A stretch of DNA of 64,000 bases from Brachypalpus laphriformis (taxonomy: Eukaryota; Arthropoda; Insecta; Diptera; Syrphidae). How positions within the stretch are numbered: position 1 is the stretch's first letter; the number at the start of each line of letters is the position of its first letter. The position numbers and the translations under genes are program-made. This document shows positions 23,034 through 33,733 of the stretch, one piece after another. The DNA lies in assembly GCA_945910035.1 (NCBI GenBank), contig OX246755.1, positions 104,454,095 to 104,518,094 of the forward strand. The letters are read 5' to 3'. The notes beneath the pieces were generated by a model. The model saw only the letters and a program-made list of their open reading frames with translations. It was not told the DNA's origin and did not search any database.

Positions 23034-23262
23034 GTTTCTTTTATTTTTAAGCATGGCAGCTGGTGACTGATGAAGTGATAAAACAAATAAAAAACTCTGG
23101 GAGAATCAGCGTGCCGGAAGAGGGGGCGCGCTACGACGTGAACGGTCCGCGCGATCGGCGCCCCCGCGTGGGAGCACGCCGGACCCTTGCGTGAAGCGGT
23201 CGTTTTTTATTTATTTAATTACATTATCACTCACAAACTGTCATGTTTAAAAATAAAAAAAG
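23034..23262. repeat. Imperfect ~230-bp palindrome with GC-rich core
   Basis: Left arm TTTTATTTTTAAGCATGGCAG (from about 23040) through AAACAAATAAAAAACTC is mirrored on the right by GTTTTTTATTTATTTAATTAC to CTGTCATGTTTAAAAATAAA (to about 23258). The core (about 23105-23190) is unusually GC-rich for this window and contains GGGGGCGC paired with GCGCCCCC, and GCGTGCCGG near-paired with CACGCCGGAC. The centre is near 23147. It could form a long hairpin. Confidence 0.75.
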
Positions 23263-23417
23263 GTGTCTTTCGTAGACGTACGGTCTCTGAAACTCTGAAA
23301 CTACGATAACTGAAAACTTAAATGTAAAACTACAAAAGTTTTCAATAACTTTCTTTTTTTATAAGTAGTAACCATAACAAAAATTTAACAATATGTAACA
23401 TACAATTATTTTATCTA

Positions 23418-23702
23418 CTAAATGTAAACTTGAAGCGTGTCTGTTACGATTTCCCGGAAGCATGGACATTTATAATTTTCATGTCCATCTGCAACTGCTT
23501 GCGCTTGCAACTTTATGTTGCACTCAGACCATACTTTCATGCATGGCAGCATCACAATATTTGAATAAAGAGCCTGGCATATAACACATAATATGTCATC
23601 CAGTTCTGTGGTGTCTTCCGGAAGTTCTTGTTGTGCTTGTAAATATATTTTTTTTACTACTTTTTTGCTTGCCACTAACAATTTCATAAAGAACATTTTC
23701 AA
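23418..23702 (-). pseudogene. Decayed RING-finger-like frame
   Basis: A 94-codon frame with a Lys-rich start and an acidic linker (QELPEDTTELDD) reads ILCVICQALYSNIVMLPC then KLQAQAVADGHENYKCPCFR. Spacing resembles a C3HC4 RING domain (CxxC, LPC, C-x-x-C, YKCPxC), but the usual His after LPC and the following Cys are replaced (CMKVWSEC) and the last pair reads CPCF, so zinc binding is doubtful. RING domains typically serve E3 ubiquitin ligases. Lying inside a repeat-rich, fold-back-like region, it is more likely a captured or element-encoded fragment than a host gene. Confidence 0.5.
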
Positions 23703-23822
23703 TTTTGTTAATATTTTATTTTTACAATGTCACAGTCACTGATGAACACTCGTAAGCAACTAAATGACAATGCAAGCAAAATCACCGCCAACAAGAATGA
23801 CTAATATATTATTATTACACTA

Positions 23823-23980
23823 CTACCTCGGTAATGTGAACTCACAAATCTATATAGTATTCATAGCATTCGTTATTCGAAATTTCTCTTATTTTTAGTT
23901 CAAAAAAATTTTCCAATAATGTGAACCCCTCCAAAATGTGAACAGGCCCTTGTTTTAATTAGTTCACATTATCGAGGTAG
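23823..23980. mobile_element. 158-bp MITE, TA-flanked
   Basis: Left end CTACCTCGGTAATGTGAACT and right end, inverted, CTACCTCGATAATGTGAACT match at 19 of 20 positions. TA flanks both sides (23821-23822, 23981-23982). TA duplication and a CTCGATAA-like end fit a pogo/Tigger or other Tc1/mariner non-autonomous derivative. No coding capacity. Confidence 0.85.
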
Positions 23981-23982
23981 TA

Positions 23983-24539
23983 CTCTATTATTAAACTTTA
24001 TTAACAACGCTGGCTACCAGGGCCTTCGGCTACTGCCTAATATAACTGTTAATTTGTTCCAACAATTGATATAATATACAGTTTTCTGGCTCTTTTTCCA
24101 AAACAGGAAATGGAAAAAACCCCAAAAAAAAAATTTCGGACATTTTTTCCAAATTATTTTTTTAGGCCCTTTTTCCATTTCTAAAAATGGCCTTTTTTCC
24201 TAGGAATGGGAAATGTACGGGTGAATTTTAGATACTTGCATTATAGTAAACATTTTTAAAAAACTACATAAGTAAACGTGTTTATGGGTGGATTTGAAAC
24301 ATTCTTGCACTTGTACGGGAACCAGAAGCTAACATATCAAAATTCAGTTGTCTATATTCAATTTTTTAGATCAAAAACTGATGACATACGGACAAACGAA
24401 CAGACGTAGATCAATCGACTGGTACTGTTACTGAAAATTTGCAGCAGACATTTCGCTCTTTTTTTCCAAATACTGTAGCGAGTTGATTGTTCTTTATAAG
24501 TCAGTCCGAGATTATAATTGTCACATGAAGAGTTGGTTT
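23983..24539. other. Right flank of fold-back-like region
   Basis: From about 24086 to 24200 the strand carries CTGGCTCTTTTTCCAAAAC and T-rich TTTTTTCC motifs, inverted relative to 22830-23033. The remainder shows no recognisable feature. Confidence 0.4.
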
Positions 24540-26110
24540 CATCTATCATGTTATTCAGATTTTTAATCGTTTGCAGTAGAGAGCTTTCATGTCAGCCACA
24601 CTGTTGCTAATAGGTGACCCAACTCTTGCCGATTTGTATGCTAACGCATTCTCACCTTTTATAGGTATGTGCAATGTGCATACATATATTGCTATTTCCG
24701 AGAACCCAAAACAGTTTGACTCTGTGGTGACTAATGTCTTTTAGGGCGATGCGATATTTCTTAACTGCCGTTGATTTGATTGGATTTTCTGGGAAACAGA
24801 ATCGGTATGTTCATATTGAAATCATAATAGCGGGTGATGTAGTCTGATGGTGACGTTAAGACTGTGAGAGTTGTATCCGCTCTTTAATACCTGTATTGTT
24901 CCAAGTATCGCCGCATGACCATACGTGATTTGCTTCCACAATTCTTTCAACCTGAGATCCTTTTATGAACAAGTCTAGAGGAAGACAGTGGTTAGGCGTA
25001 TCATATGGCTTTTTACTTTTGTAGCACTGCACCACACAATAGACCCATAGAAGATCTATCTACTAATCTACTTAGTCTAATGATTGCAGTTACAATTACA
25101 ATTACAATTTTATTGAGACTAATAAAAATCAATACAATTATTTTTCTACACTATAATAAATTGTAGCTGACTTTTAAAGTTTATGCCTGGCTAGATAAAT
25201 AGAGGAATATAGCTTCGTACGCTTTTCAATCGTTGTATAAGCATTAATAAATAATAAAGAATGTTCCCACTGCATGCTTGCTCCCGGCATACTTTCTAAT
25301 GATTGCAGTGTAAATCCAATGTATGATCTTTTACAGGCGTAAAAAACATTCAATCCTTTTTTTTCTTTCATTCTCTCTTCAACATCGCGTTGCCAAAAAA
25401 CCTTGGAGCCTAAAACGATTTCAAAGTATTTAGCTTCAGTTGAGAGATTGAAGGGATACGTTTCGGCAGGGTGAACTAGGGATCGTGTTTTTTTTTTTTT
25501 TTTTTTTGTAAAAAGAACAAGTTCGAGTTTTGACAATTCCTTGAAAAGTTGATTCCATTAGATTCCTGATAGTTTGGAAGAATTTGTCTGAAATCAGCAT
25601 GAGTAAGTCATCCGCATACCATATACCACAGTTTTTATTCCTTTATCTGTGACTCTTTTGAGGATTCTGTTAACGACGAGGAGACAGTAAGGGTGAAACT
25701 ACTTCCTGTGGTGTTCCTCTAATTGTTAGGTTCCACATATCGCACTCTGAGATGACAAGTGTCGTAACTTCCAAAAGCAGGCCTTCGTGGTATGTAACAT
25801 ACAACAGTCTTTCTCTCAGAGGCTGTGTAAACTGTTGTTGGCTGTTTTTGTAAACTGTTGTTGGCTGAATAGCGCCTAAACGGTAAAAGAAATTAAGCTA
25901 TAACTGGGTTCCAATGAAAAGACTGTTAATAATACATGAGAACCAATCAAAAACTCAAAATTGTCATTTTGGAAGTTACGACACTTGTCATCTCAGGGTG
26001 GGATATATCCACTTCCTAAGGCTAAGTTGATGCTAAGCATTTCATCTATGCAGTCGCGGCTTGCGCTCTTACACCTGCTCTACCTATAGGCTACAGAGAC
26101 AGCAGTCTTA
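24540..26110 (-). pseudogene. I/R1-like LINE reverse transcriptase relic, split by a MITE
   Basis: Minus strand, right to left: SRDCIDEMLSINLALGSG (about 26004-26060), then beyond the MITE NLTIRGTPQ..V(I)SPLL (about 25690-25740, the PQG box), WYADDLLMLIS (about 25585-25617, catalytic YADD intact), TYPFNLSTEAKYFEIVLGSK and FWQRDVEERMK (25370-25470), FYACKR (25329-25350), then a decayed linker and RNase H-proximal pieces down to about 24540 (KELWKQITYGHAAIL near 24890-24940). Frameshifts separate the pieces. The TA-flanked MITE at 25740-26003 is a later insertion. Confidence 0.75.
25740..26003. mobile_element. 264-bp MITE with 36-bp inverted ends, TA-flanked
   Basis: The two ends pair over 36 bp with two mismatches; the shared core is CTGAGATGACAAGTGTCGTA followed by ACTTCCAAAA. 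TA lies immediately outside on each side (25738-25739, 26004-26005), the target duplication of the Tc1/mariner superfamily. Inside is a short tandem duplication of TGTAAACTGTTGTTGGCTG. It interrupts the minus-strand LINE at 24540-26110 and encodes nothing. Confidence 0.9.
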
Positions 26111-26399
26111 GAGGTACGAGCTTAAGTATGGTCAATGCATCTCAGATAGCGAATTCTATAAAAATTCATTAGTTCACAATGAAGCATTTTGACGTAAAAT
26201 AAAGTCTAATGACCAGTCAGACAGCGCAGATACGGTGTTAAGACAGCCAACGCTTATCGCGCGTTTATGCAGGAGAGGATCGAGGTTACATACACGTCAG
26301 TTCAAAGATAGAAGTCGAAAAAGCAATATATTATACATAATACACAAAACACACGTCCATAAAGGACGCGGTATCCGCCAAAAAAGCAACTGAACACTC
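26111..26399. other. Intron sequence, nothing recognised
   Basis: No gene or repeat recognised between the LINE relic and the RTE-like relic. Confidence 0.4.
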
Positions 26400-28060
26400 T
26401 CTACGGTCTCTCTAAAAGGAGACCCCTCAACTGCCCCAATTACATAGAGGCACCAGTCTCCTCAACATTGCATACAAGATCTTTTCTGCGATATTGTGTG
26501 AACGCCTAAAATCTTTCTTTAACAGTCAGATTGGTCCCTATCAGTGAGGTTTCAGGTCAGGAAAGTTAACTATCGATCAAATCTTCACACTTACGCAGAT
26601 CCTGGAGAGGACCCAAGAAGTCCAAATCGATACGCATCATCTCTATATCGATTTTAAGCCGCCTATGACAGAATCTATAGAGAGGAGTTATATCGAGAAG
26701 TCAAGTTTTGAGATCCCTGTGCACGATGACGGTGTGGAACGCTCGTTGCTCTATCAAGGTCGGTAATAACCTCACCGAGTCCTTTGATTTAAAAAAGTAT
26801 TTTAGACAAGGTGACGCGCTGTCATGCGACTTCTTTAATATTGTACTTGAACAGATTGTGCGGAACTCACAAGCCAACACCCACTGGCACAATATATCAA
26901 AAGTCCGCACAACTGCTAGCATAACCCGACGATACTAACATTATTGGAAGAGCTCAGCAGGCTGTCACCGGTGCGTTTGCAAGCATTGAACCTGAAGCAG
27001 TCAAAATGGATTTAGCGATAAACGAGGGCAAAATTAAGTATGCTGTTAACAAGAACGAAAATCAACACGGACGAATTCGACAGAATGTCACAGTGGACAG
27101 CTACAACTACGAGGTAGTAAGGGAGTTTGTCTACCTCAGCTTTGATATAAATTCTGAAAACAACATCAGCGCAGAAATCAAGCGAAGAATAACTCTTGCC
27201 CATCGCTGTTTTTGTGTTTTAGGGGTAATAAGGCAATTCAAAAATGGCCGCCGTGGAGCAAGTGGTTAGTGTGACGGACCACTGCGCGTGAGATTCCAAG
27301 TTCGAATCCCAGAAAACACCAAACGTTTTTTTCACAGTCCCACCTCTCGATAAACATCCGAGATTGTTGTTGTCATGAGAAAGCTTTTCAAAATGAATTG
27401 TCCTTCGGATACGGCACTAAACTATAGGTCCCCTCCATTTGTGTGAAAAATATAACGCACACAACACGAGTGGTTGCGAGAAGCTAGACCCAGGCACTTA
27501 AAGAGCTGTTGCGCCAAATATATATATATATACCATATATTTTATAAGGCCATTCAACAGCAAGGCCTTATCTTGAACAACTAAGGACCCTGATCATACC
27601 AGTCCTGCTTTACGGATCTGAAACATGGACTTCATTGAAAGCGGATGAAGATGTCAGTGGTCGCTTCGACAGAAAAATTCTTCGTAAGATATTCGGTCCC
27701 GTTTGCGTTGACCGGTTTTGGAGGAGAAGATTCAATCACAAACTATACGAGCTGTACAGCGACATCGACCTAGTAAAAAAAAAAAAACTGCGTATTGGGC
27801 GTTTGAGATTGCTAGGACATGCCGAGCGAATGGACACCAACACTCCGGGCCGCAGAGTCTTCGAAGTTAGCCCGGAGTGATTTCGTAGTAGAAGACTTCC
27901 TCGCCATAGGTGGCACGCACAAGTTCAAGGGGACCCCGACCAACTTGGAGTGTGCAATTGGAGGCAATTAGCCAAAGACCGAGCTAAATAGAGAGGTTTG
28001 TTGGTTAAGGTCCAGGTTCATCCCAAACTGTAGTACCATCTAAGTAAGTAAGTGTAAACC
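26400..28060 (+). pseudogene. RTE-like LINE relic with nested SINE
   Basis: Across several frames: LNCPNY and ILERTQE-type fingers (26430-26630), TVWNARCSIKVGNNLTESFD (26729-26790, D for the usual motif-A region is lost), FRQGDALSCDFFNIVLEQIV (26803-26860), a degenerate PDDTNIIG in place of YADD (about 26928-26950), then VDSYNYEVVREFVYLS (27091-27140) and IKRRITLAHRCFCVLG (27178-27225). After the SINE (27242-27543) it resumes with LLYGSETWTSLKADEDVSG-like (27609-27660), FDRKILRKIFGPVCVD (27667-27715) and ELYSDIDLV, ending in an (AAGT)n tail at 28039-28050. Same family as 7190-7510 and 60185-60703. Confidence 0.85.
27242..27543 (+). mobile_element. SINE-A copy 2 (best copy, with target duplication)
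   Basis: A box TGGAGCAAGTGG (27253-27264), B box AGTTCGAATCCC (about 27299-27310), body as in the other SINE-A copies, and a 3' end AGAGCTGTTGCGCCAAATAT leading into a TA-rich tail. It is bracketed by ATAAGGCAATTCAA (27228-27241) and ATAAGGCCATTCAA (27544-27557), 13 of 14 identical. This interrupts the RTE-like LINE and shows LINE-type retroposition. Confidence 0.92.
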
Positions 28061-30585
28061 GCATGAATTTATTTTCCGGCGGTTGAGTGGCAGACAAACT
28101 GCGCGGTTAGTAGTAAATGAATATGAAGACAGAAATGTAAATAAAACCCGCAGGATTCAACAGAGCGGTTTCTGCTGAGAGTATTTTCTAGCTACGACGA
28201 TGCACGATCAATTGAAGCACTTTGTAAAAATGTTGCGTACTGCAAAATTAATTAACGAATAAGAGAATATAATGAAAAATGAATGCATTCATTAGAATTG
28301 ATTAGGGTTACGTCAACACCTCGAGAAAGGGTCACGACTTCTCTAAAAATCCCACGGTTGCATATTCGCACACTCCTGCTTCGGATAGATATGCACATAG
28401 AATGGACGGAAGCTAAATGAGGTATTAAATTAGACATTTCGCATACTAAATTGTAGTTAATAGCCGGCACCCTGGTCGTAAATACGTTGCATTGTACATA
28501 CTCGTAGTTATTGGCTTTCTCGTGTGTACTACTGGGAAACAAGTGAATTGGATGTGATATATGAAATCTTTGTGACACTTAATTGAAACTCAATGTACGA
28601 GAACGCTACGTGCTCAACAATTCTTTCGGTTTTGTGGAAACATAGTCGCCGCATTTGTTAGCTTTTGTGTCACCGTCGATTCAGTTTACCTTGGTTTCAT
28701 TCTACGAGTGTACTATATGTACTATCGAATCGATAGTGAGCAAATATTTACGATGACCGCTTTGTATTTGCTTTAACTTAGTCGGAGGAGTTGGTTATTT
28801 TCGCATTTAATTTGTATAGCCGTTTGTTGGTGACATACTTAGTTCTATGATGAACTTCACAATTGTATTCCGTGATAACTGCGATTATATATTCGACACG
28901 TGGAATGGAAATAAAGTTTGCTAATAGAAATCCGTCTGCATCACTGGTAATCATGACAGCGTTCGAAACACTAACGTAAATGTTACTTTTCTTTCTCGAA
29001 AATGGGATATACAGCAACAATAGCTTTTGCCCAAAATTTGTCACACGAACGAACAGCTTAAGTTATGCCATAAGCCACAGGGTGTGAGTAGGATGGCATC
29101 AGGTAATCGACCAGCTGGTAGAGCCGGGATGAGATTATTGGGTAAGGGTCCTACATACCTCCTGGGCCTGTCTGGAAATTCCTTTTGATGAATGGGAACA
29201 GTGTCGGTGTATCAAGATGGTGAGTTAATCTGATATTCGGATCATTGAAAATGATGTGATGATGATGACACATTTCGCCTTTATTCAGCTGATAATCGTT
29301 TGAAAATACCATAGTAATAGAGGTATTTTCCAATTAAACTTTATTACCGTTAAATCAATGAAATCAACTGAGCAGTTAAACTGCATTAATCAAAGGCTAG
29401 GTTACTATAAATACCAAGGCTATTGAAATAAAAAAAATCCATAGAATGCACTTCTATTCTCACGTTGTCGAAGTTATGTGTTAAGGTTTATTCTTACAAT
29501 GATTTGGCTACTATTTCACTAAAGTTACAATAAGGATACCTCCTTGTCAGTTTAGGCCACAAGAGCTAAGATGGGACTAATGAATGATTTTCAGTGAGCA
29601 GAGATCACAAATAGCAATTAAGGCACAGAGCAGTTAAGATCAGCAGTGATTTAATCACAGTTAGCACTTGAGTGCATTACCTTCCTTGGTTCAAAATACA
29701 GAACAAAGCTTAAAACAAATAAAGCAAGTGACAATCAATGAACAACATAGCTAAACACCACAAATGTAAGCAAACCCACATCGTTGGTAGGTATACGTAC
29801 GTAACCTGCCCATGTTACTGAAAAACAATGAGTAGGTAGTCTACGTGTTCTACGTTCAAGTCGTTGCCGTATGTAAACCGCTAAATCACAGTGAGCAGCC
29901 GAGCAATTGCAGCTGTTCCCTGCTCAGTGTGAAGAATAGAGTGATGTCTGCCAGTGATTACAATCACAATTTCACCTCTGTCGTTGAGGTATTCAAGAAC
30001 GAAGACTGAAAAAAGTGGTTTTCCATTATCGGGCATACACAGTAGCAAGCCCAGCCATCGTACGTTCTGTTTACCCTTCCTGCCCCCACAATAAAAGAAA
30101 ATTAGAGCAGTTGTTTACCTCAATTAAGATGACTAACGCGTTATAGATTTTATTCCATGATGATGATTTTAACTCAAAATCTTTAATTATACCTCTGACG
30201 GACAACGTAATAGAGAAATACTAACTATTGATTCATCGAAGGGGAAGCAGACTTATGCTTATACTACACACACTACCATGGAACATTTTCGGAAGAACTT
30301 AATGGAATGATCACTAGAAACACGTAATTTGCACGTGAGTCATTTGGGGCACGTCAATTAGGAACACAACTTGTATTTTAATGTGACAACTGCGAGAACT
30401 TCTATATCAAAACTATTTTATTTTTTTACAGAACAAGTTACATATCTCTCGAACGTGCTCCCAGGAAACATACTACCAGAAACCTATAATCGCCACATAA
30501 TAGAAAAAAGAACCAACCGAGATCTACAGGAATCTCGGGAAGCGTTTTAAAAAAATTACAGTATCAGCCAGAGGACGAAACCGTA
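28061..30585. other. Intron sequence, nothing recognised
   Basis: About 2.5 kb without a recognisable gene, RNA or transposon. Frames at 28252-28578, 28778-29044 and 29151-29333 have no identifiable domain. It may include old exchanger intron sequence. Confidence 0.45.
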
Positions 30586-30589
30586 GAAG

Positions 30590-32690
30590 TGGTGGATATT
30601 CAAATAGATGAATATTGCTCGTCCGTCGATGTGTCTATCTATCACCACATTCTAGCTGAACTATGAACTAGCAGGGCGGAACAATAAATGCTACCAGCTG
30701 ACAGCTGCTGAATAAAAAAGTATATCGGTAGCATCACAACGTTCTTCCAATGAGTGTTATTTAATCAGTCTAAGACGGTCCACATACGGTGAAAGATTAA
30801 GATTATCAATCCAGACAGCGTAAGGCGAAGCGAATGAACCTATGCTCTACGGCATAATGGGGCAGCCATACTTGACTGACATACTCGAGGAGGGGCCAAA
30901 TGAAGCTAATGTAGATGCATTTTGTAACATATACGAGTAGGTCAGAGAACTCTTTTTACCGGCGTCTCACAAAGCGAAGTGCTGTGTTAACTCTGCTTAT
31001 GATACTGTCGATGTGTAAGCGAAAATTTGGTACAATATCAGATGACAGCCAAAGTAGACACTGGAAGTTAGTGGAGACGCTTGCATGAGCAAGTTTCACG
31101 GTGATATTCATTGACATTAAGCTCTAGAAAGTTTCTGTGACTCCAGATGGAGAAACTATTCAGGTCATCCTGCAAAAGGCCAGAGTCAGCAGGAGATGAC
31201 ATATGGTACGTCTTCAGCGTAGACCAGAAGATCGAAATTCTTGATGATACGTTCTGCACCGTTAATTGTAAAGATAAAAGTCTAAGATGGCTGCCTTGAG
31301 GGACTCCCGAAGTCGTTATTATAGTGTTCGATACTGAAGATCTAAAACGGACTTTGCATTGGGAGTCTACTAGGTACGATTGGATCCATGAAATAAAGTA
31401 CGGTTGGAATCCATGGACTTTTAGCTTGAAACGAATAATTTGGTGAGGAATTTTGAGACAAGCCTTACTAAGATCCGTGCTGAACACATCGACTTCATTG
31501 CCATTCTCCAAAGTGTTCAGTGTAATAAACACGCATTTGGTTAAACCTGCCTTTAAGGAATCCATCTTGCTATGTAAAACAAAATTGGCTTGCAGTGATG
31601 GTCTTGAAGAGCTTAAGTATGCATGAAAGCTTAGTAGTTGGTCGAAGTTAGATACTTAACTCTTATAGCCTTTCTTATGGATAGGAGTAACGCGACCGTT
31701 TTTCCACATCTGAGGAAAAACTCCTTGGGAGACTGAAAGTTGAAGGACTGTGTCAGATGATTTACACTTTTTTTTTAAACTATGGCGGGGATATCGTCAG
31801 GACCGGGAGACTAGTCATTCTTGAGTTTATTAGACTTATTAGCAACCCTTAAGACGATGGTGTTTGTTGGTAAGTTGTTCAAATACCAGAAATAATCAAA
31901 GTAAGGTTCAAGAACATGGTCAGCAAACAACTAGCGAAAGAAGTGGGCAAATAGGTTGGCAATTATTTTCAGGTCTGCCGAGGATGTTGAAAGACGTCGG
32001 AGGAGAAATGAGGTCAAGTTACATTTTCAAATTGTTTCGGATACCAATTACTTGAAATAATCCATAGTTAGGAAGGCAATCAGTTAGAAAGACATCCTCA
32101 GATAGCGACCTTTGAGGGTGTGGAGGACTAATGTCCTCGAGAACAATAACGTCGTCGATTTGGTCCATGGCATCATACAAAAAGTCGATCCAGCTGATAC
32201 GACCCAATTGGTTGCAATGGGTACATATAGAAAACGGGGTGCGCTTAGGGAAGGATGTCTTGACACATATGAAATCGAAGCCGGCGGTATACGAGCTTTT
32301 GAAAAAAGTTGCTTCGAAGCAACTGCCTATTGCCAGTAGAGCGCCGCGGCCGAAGTAAACGTCATCCCTTAGAAGTCCATTAGCGTGGCACAGTTCGTAT
32401 AGTATAATTCGTTGCTGTGAAAGTTGGGGTTAAAATTGTGTCCATCAAGGAGTTCAGAAATACGTTGCGGGTTTCAGTGTGCAATCCTCTAACATTTTGA
32501 TTGTAATGGCACAAGTATTTGGGATACATTTCTGAGCTAAAAAGGTGAGCCACTTCATCAAGCAATATTAGAGACATGTTAGGAACATGCTAAGTGTGTA
32601 AGAGGTTAGAACTCCGTCGGAGCATTGATTGGGGATGATTATATTATTTGAGTCGGCACGGCTTCATTGAAGGCGGGATATTTATTTAGA
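30590..32690 (-). pseudogene. CR1/Jockey-group LINE relic (endonuclease + RT)
   Basis: Minus strand, right to left: endonuclease pieces YNQNVRGLHTETRNVFLNSL (32437-32500), TATNYTI, GRISWIDFLYDAMDQIDDVI (32147-32206) and HPQRSLSEDVFL; then RT: KAGLTKCVF, VDVFSTDLSKACLKIPHQII (31432-31490, motif A), SWIQSYLVDSQCKVRF (31340-31390) and SGVPQGSHL (about 31287-31313). The active-site box reads VYAEDV (about 31216-31235), Asp to Glu, so the enzyme is dead. C-terminal pieces down to about 30750 include a DRLRLI..(H)SLEERC segment. The host gene runs the same direction but no splice signals tie them together. Confidence 0.8.
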
Positions 32691-32933
32691 GATCTTGAGG
32701 TGAAATATAAAAGCATTGTGATAATTATTGAAAATTCATAGTAAAGTAGGCAGATTCATATGAATACCTTCTTGGTGAATGGCTACCATGATGTTGGTTT
32801 TTGTATTACCATTTATGCAAATGGTTTATTGGGGAGGTGAGCAAGGTAGAGTCGGGCATTGTTATAAATTATTAGTCTCTCTACCAAGATATGGTATAGC
32901 GGTTTATCGGTTACACCTATACATATGTACATA

Positions 32934-33232
32934 TTTGGTGCAACAGCCCATGAAGGGCCTAGGCTTAGCTCCTCGCAACCACTCATATTGTATTGTATGC
33001 GTTATATTTTTCGCACGAATGGAAGGGACCCACCATTTTGTGCCGTATCCGAAGGGCATTTTTTTTTTTTATTTTGTTTTTGAGAAGCTATTTCGTGACA
33101 AGAATACTCTAGGATGTTTGTTAATGTTTCACGAGAGTTGGAATCGTGAAAAAACGTTCGGTGTTTTCTGGGATTCGAACCTTGACCCTCATGCACAGTG
33201 GTCCGACACACTAACCACTGCGCCCGTATCGA
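32934..33232 (-). mobile_element. SINE-A copy 3
   Basis: Inverted copy of SINE-A. On the minus strand: tRNA-like head with CAGTGGTTAGTGTGTCGGAC, B box GGTTCGAATCCC, AAAACACCGAACG, the CCTTCGGATACGGCAC block, GCGAAAAATATAACGCA and the 3' end GGGCTGTTGCACCAAATATG. It confirms the 3' boundary seen in copy 2. Frames on either strand here are incidental. Confidence 0.88.
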
Positions 33233-33733
33233 TTGAGCTAGCATAATTCACCGTGAGTTGTACGACAGGGGGAGGAGGCATATGGGAATAGCACTAAGTG
33301 ATTTCATTAAGCGTTAGTACTCTGATACTTAAACTTTTTTCAACCTAAGATATGTTACAGCCCCTGGTGAGCTGATGAAAACGTTCGCTTGTGTAGGACC
33401 TGTACTACTATCGACCTTTCCAAGCTTCTTTGAGGTCGAAGCCAACAAATTCCTTGTCGTAACTTTATACTTGGCTGCTTTGCAAACAAAAAAACACTTA
33501 TTTTGTGATTTCCACTAGTATTCAACTGAACCCAAAGTATTCCTAGTATTCCATTAAAAGAAAACCGCCTATTGGTTATCAATTCGCCGTCATCTGTTTA
33601 ACTGACAACAACTGTTAACAAAATTCTCCCGACAATAATAAATTATCTACCAGATAAGAAAATGTTTATACCACACACTCGCAAATCAATCAATCAAATC
33701 GACCGTCAAAAAGTATTAAATCAATAAACTCAC
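33233..33733. other. Intron next to exchanger 5' exon
   Basis: No gene recognised. It is the 5' end of the 22.8-kb intron, whose donor GTGAGT is at 33728-33733. Confidence 0.5.

Noticed and set aside
22649..23086. 145-codon minus-strand frame with hydrophobic look
   Set aside because: Its composition comes from T-rich repeat motifs; no domain, signal or context supports a membrane protein.
29085..29140. tRNA-like GCTGGTAGAGC near 29110
   Set aside because: No paired stems or B box; a chance match.
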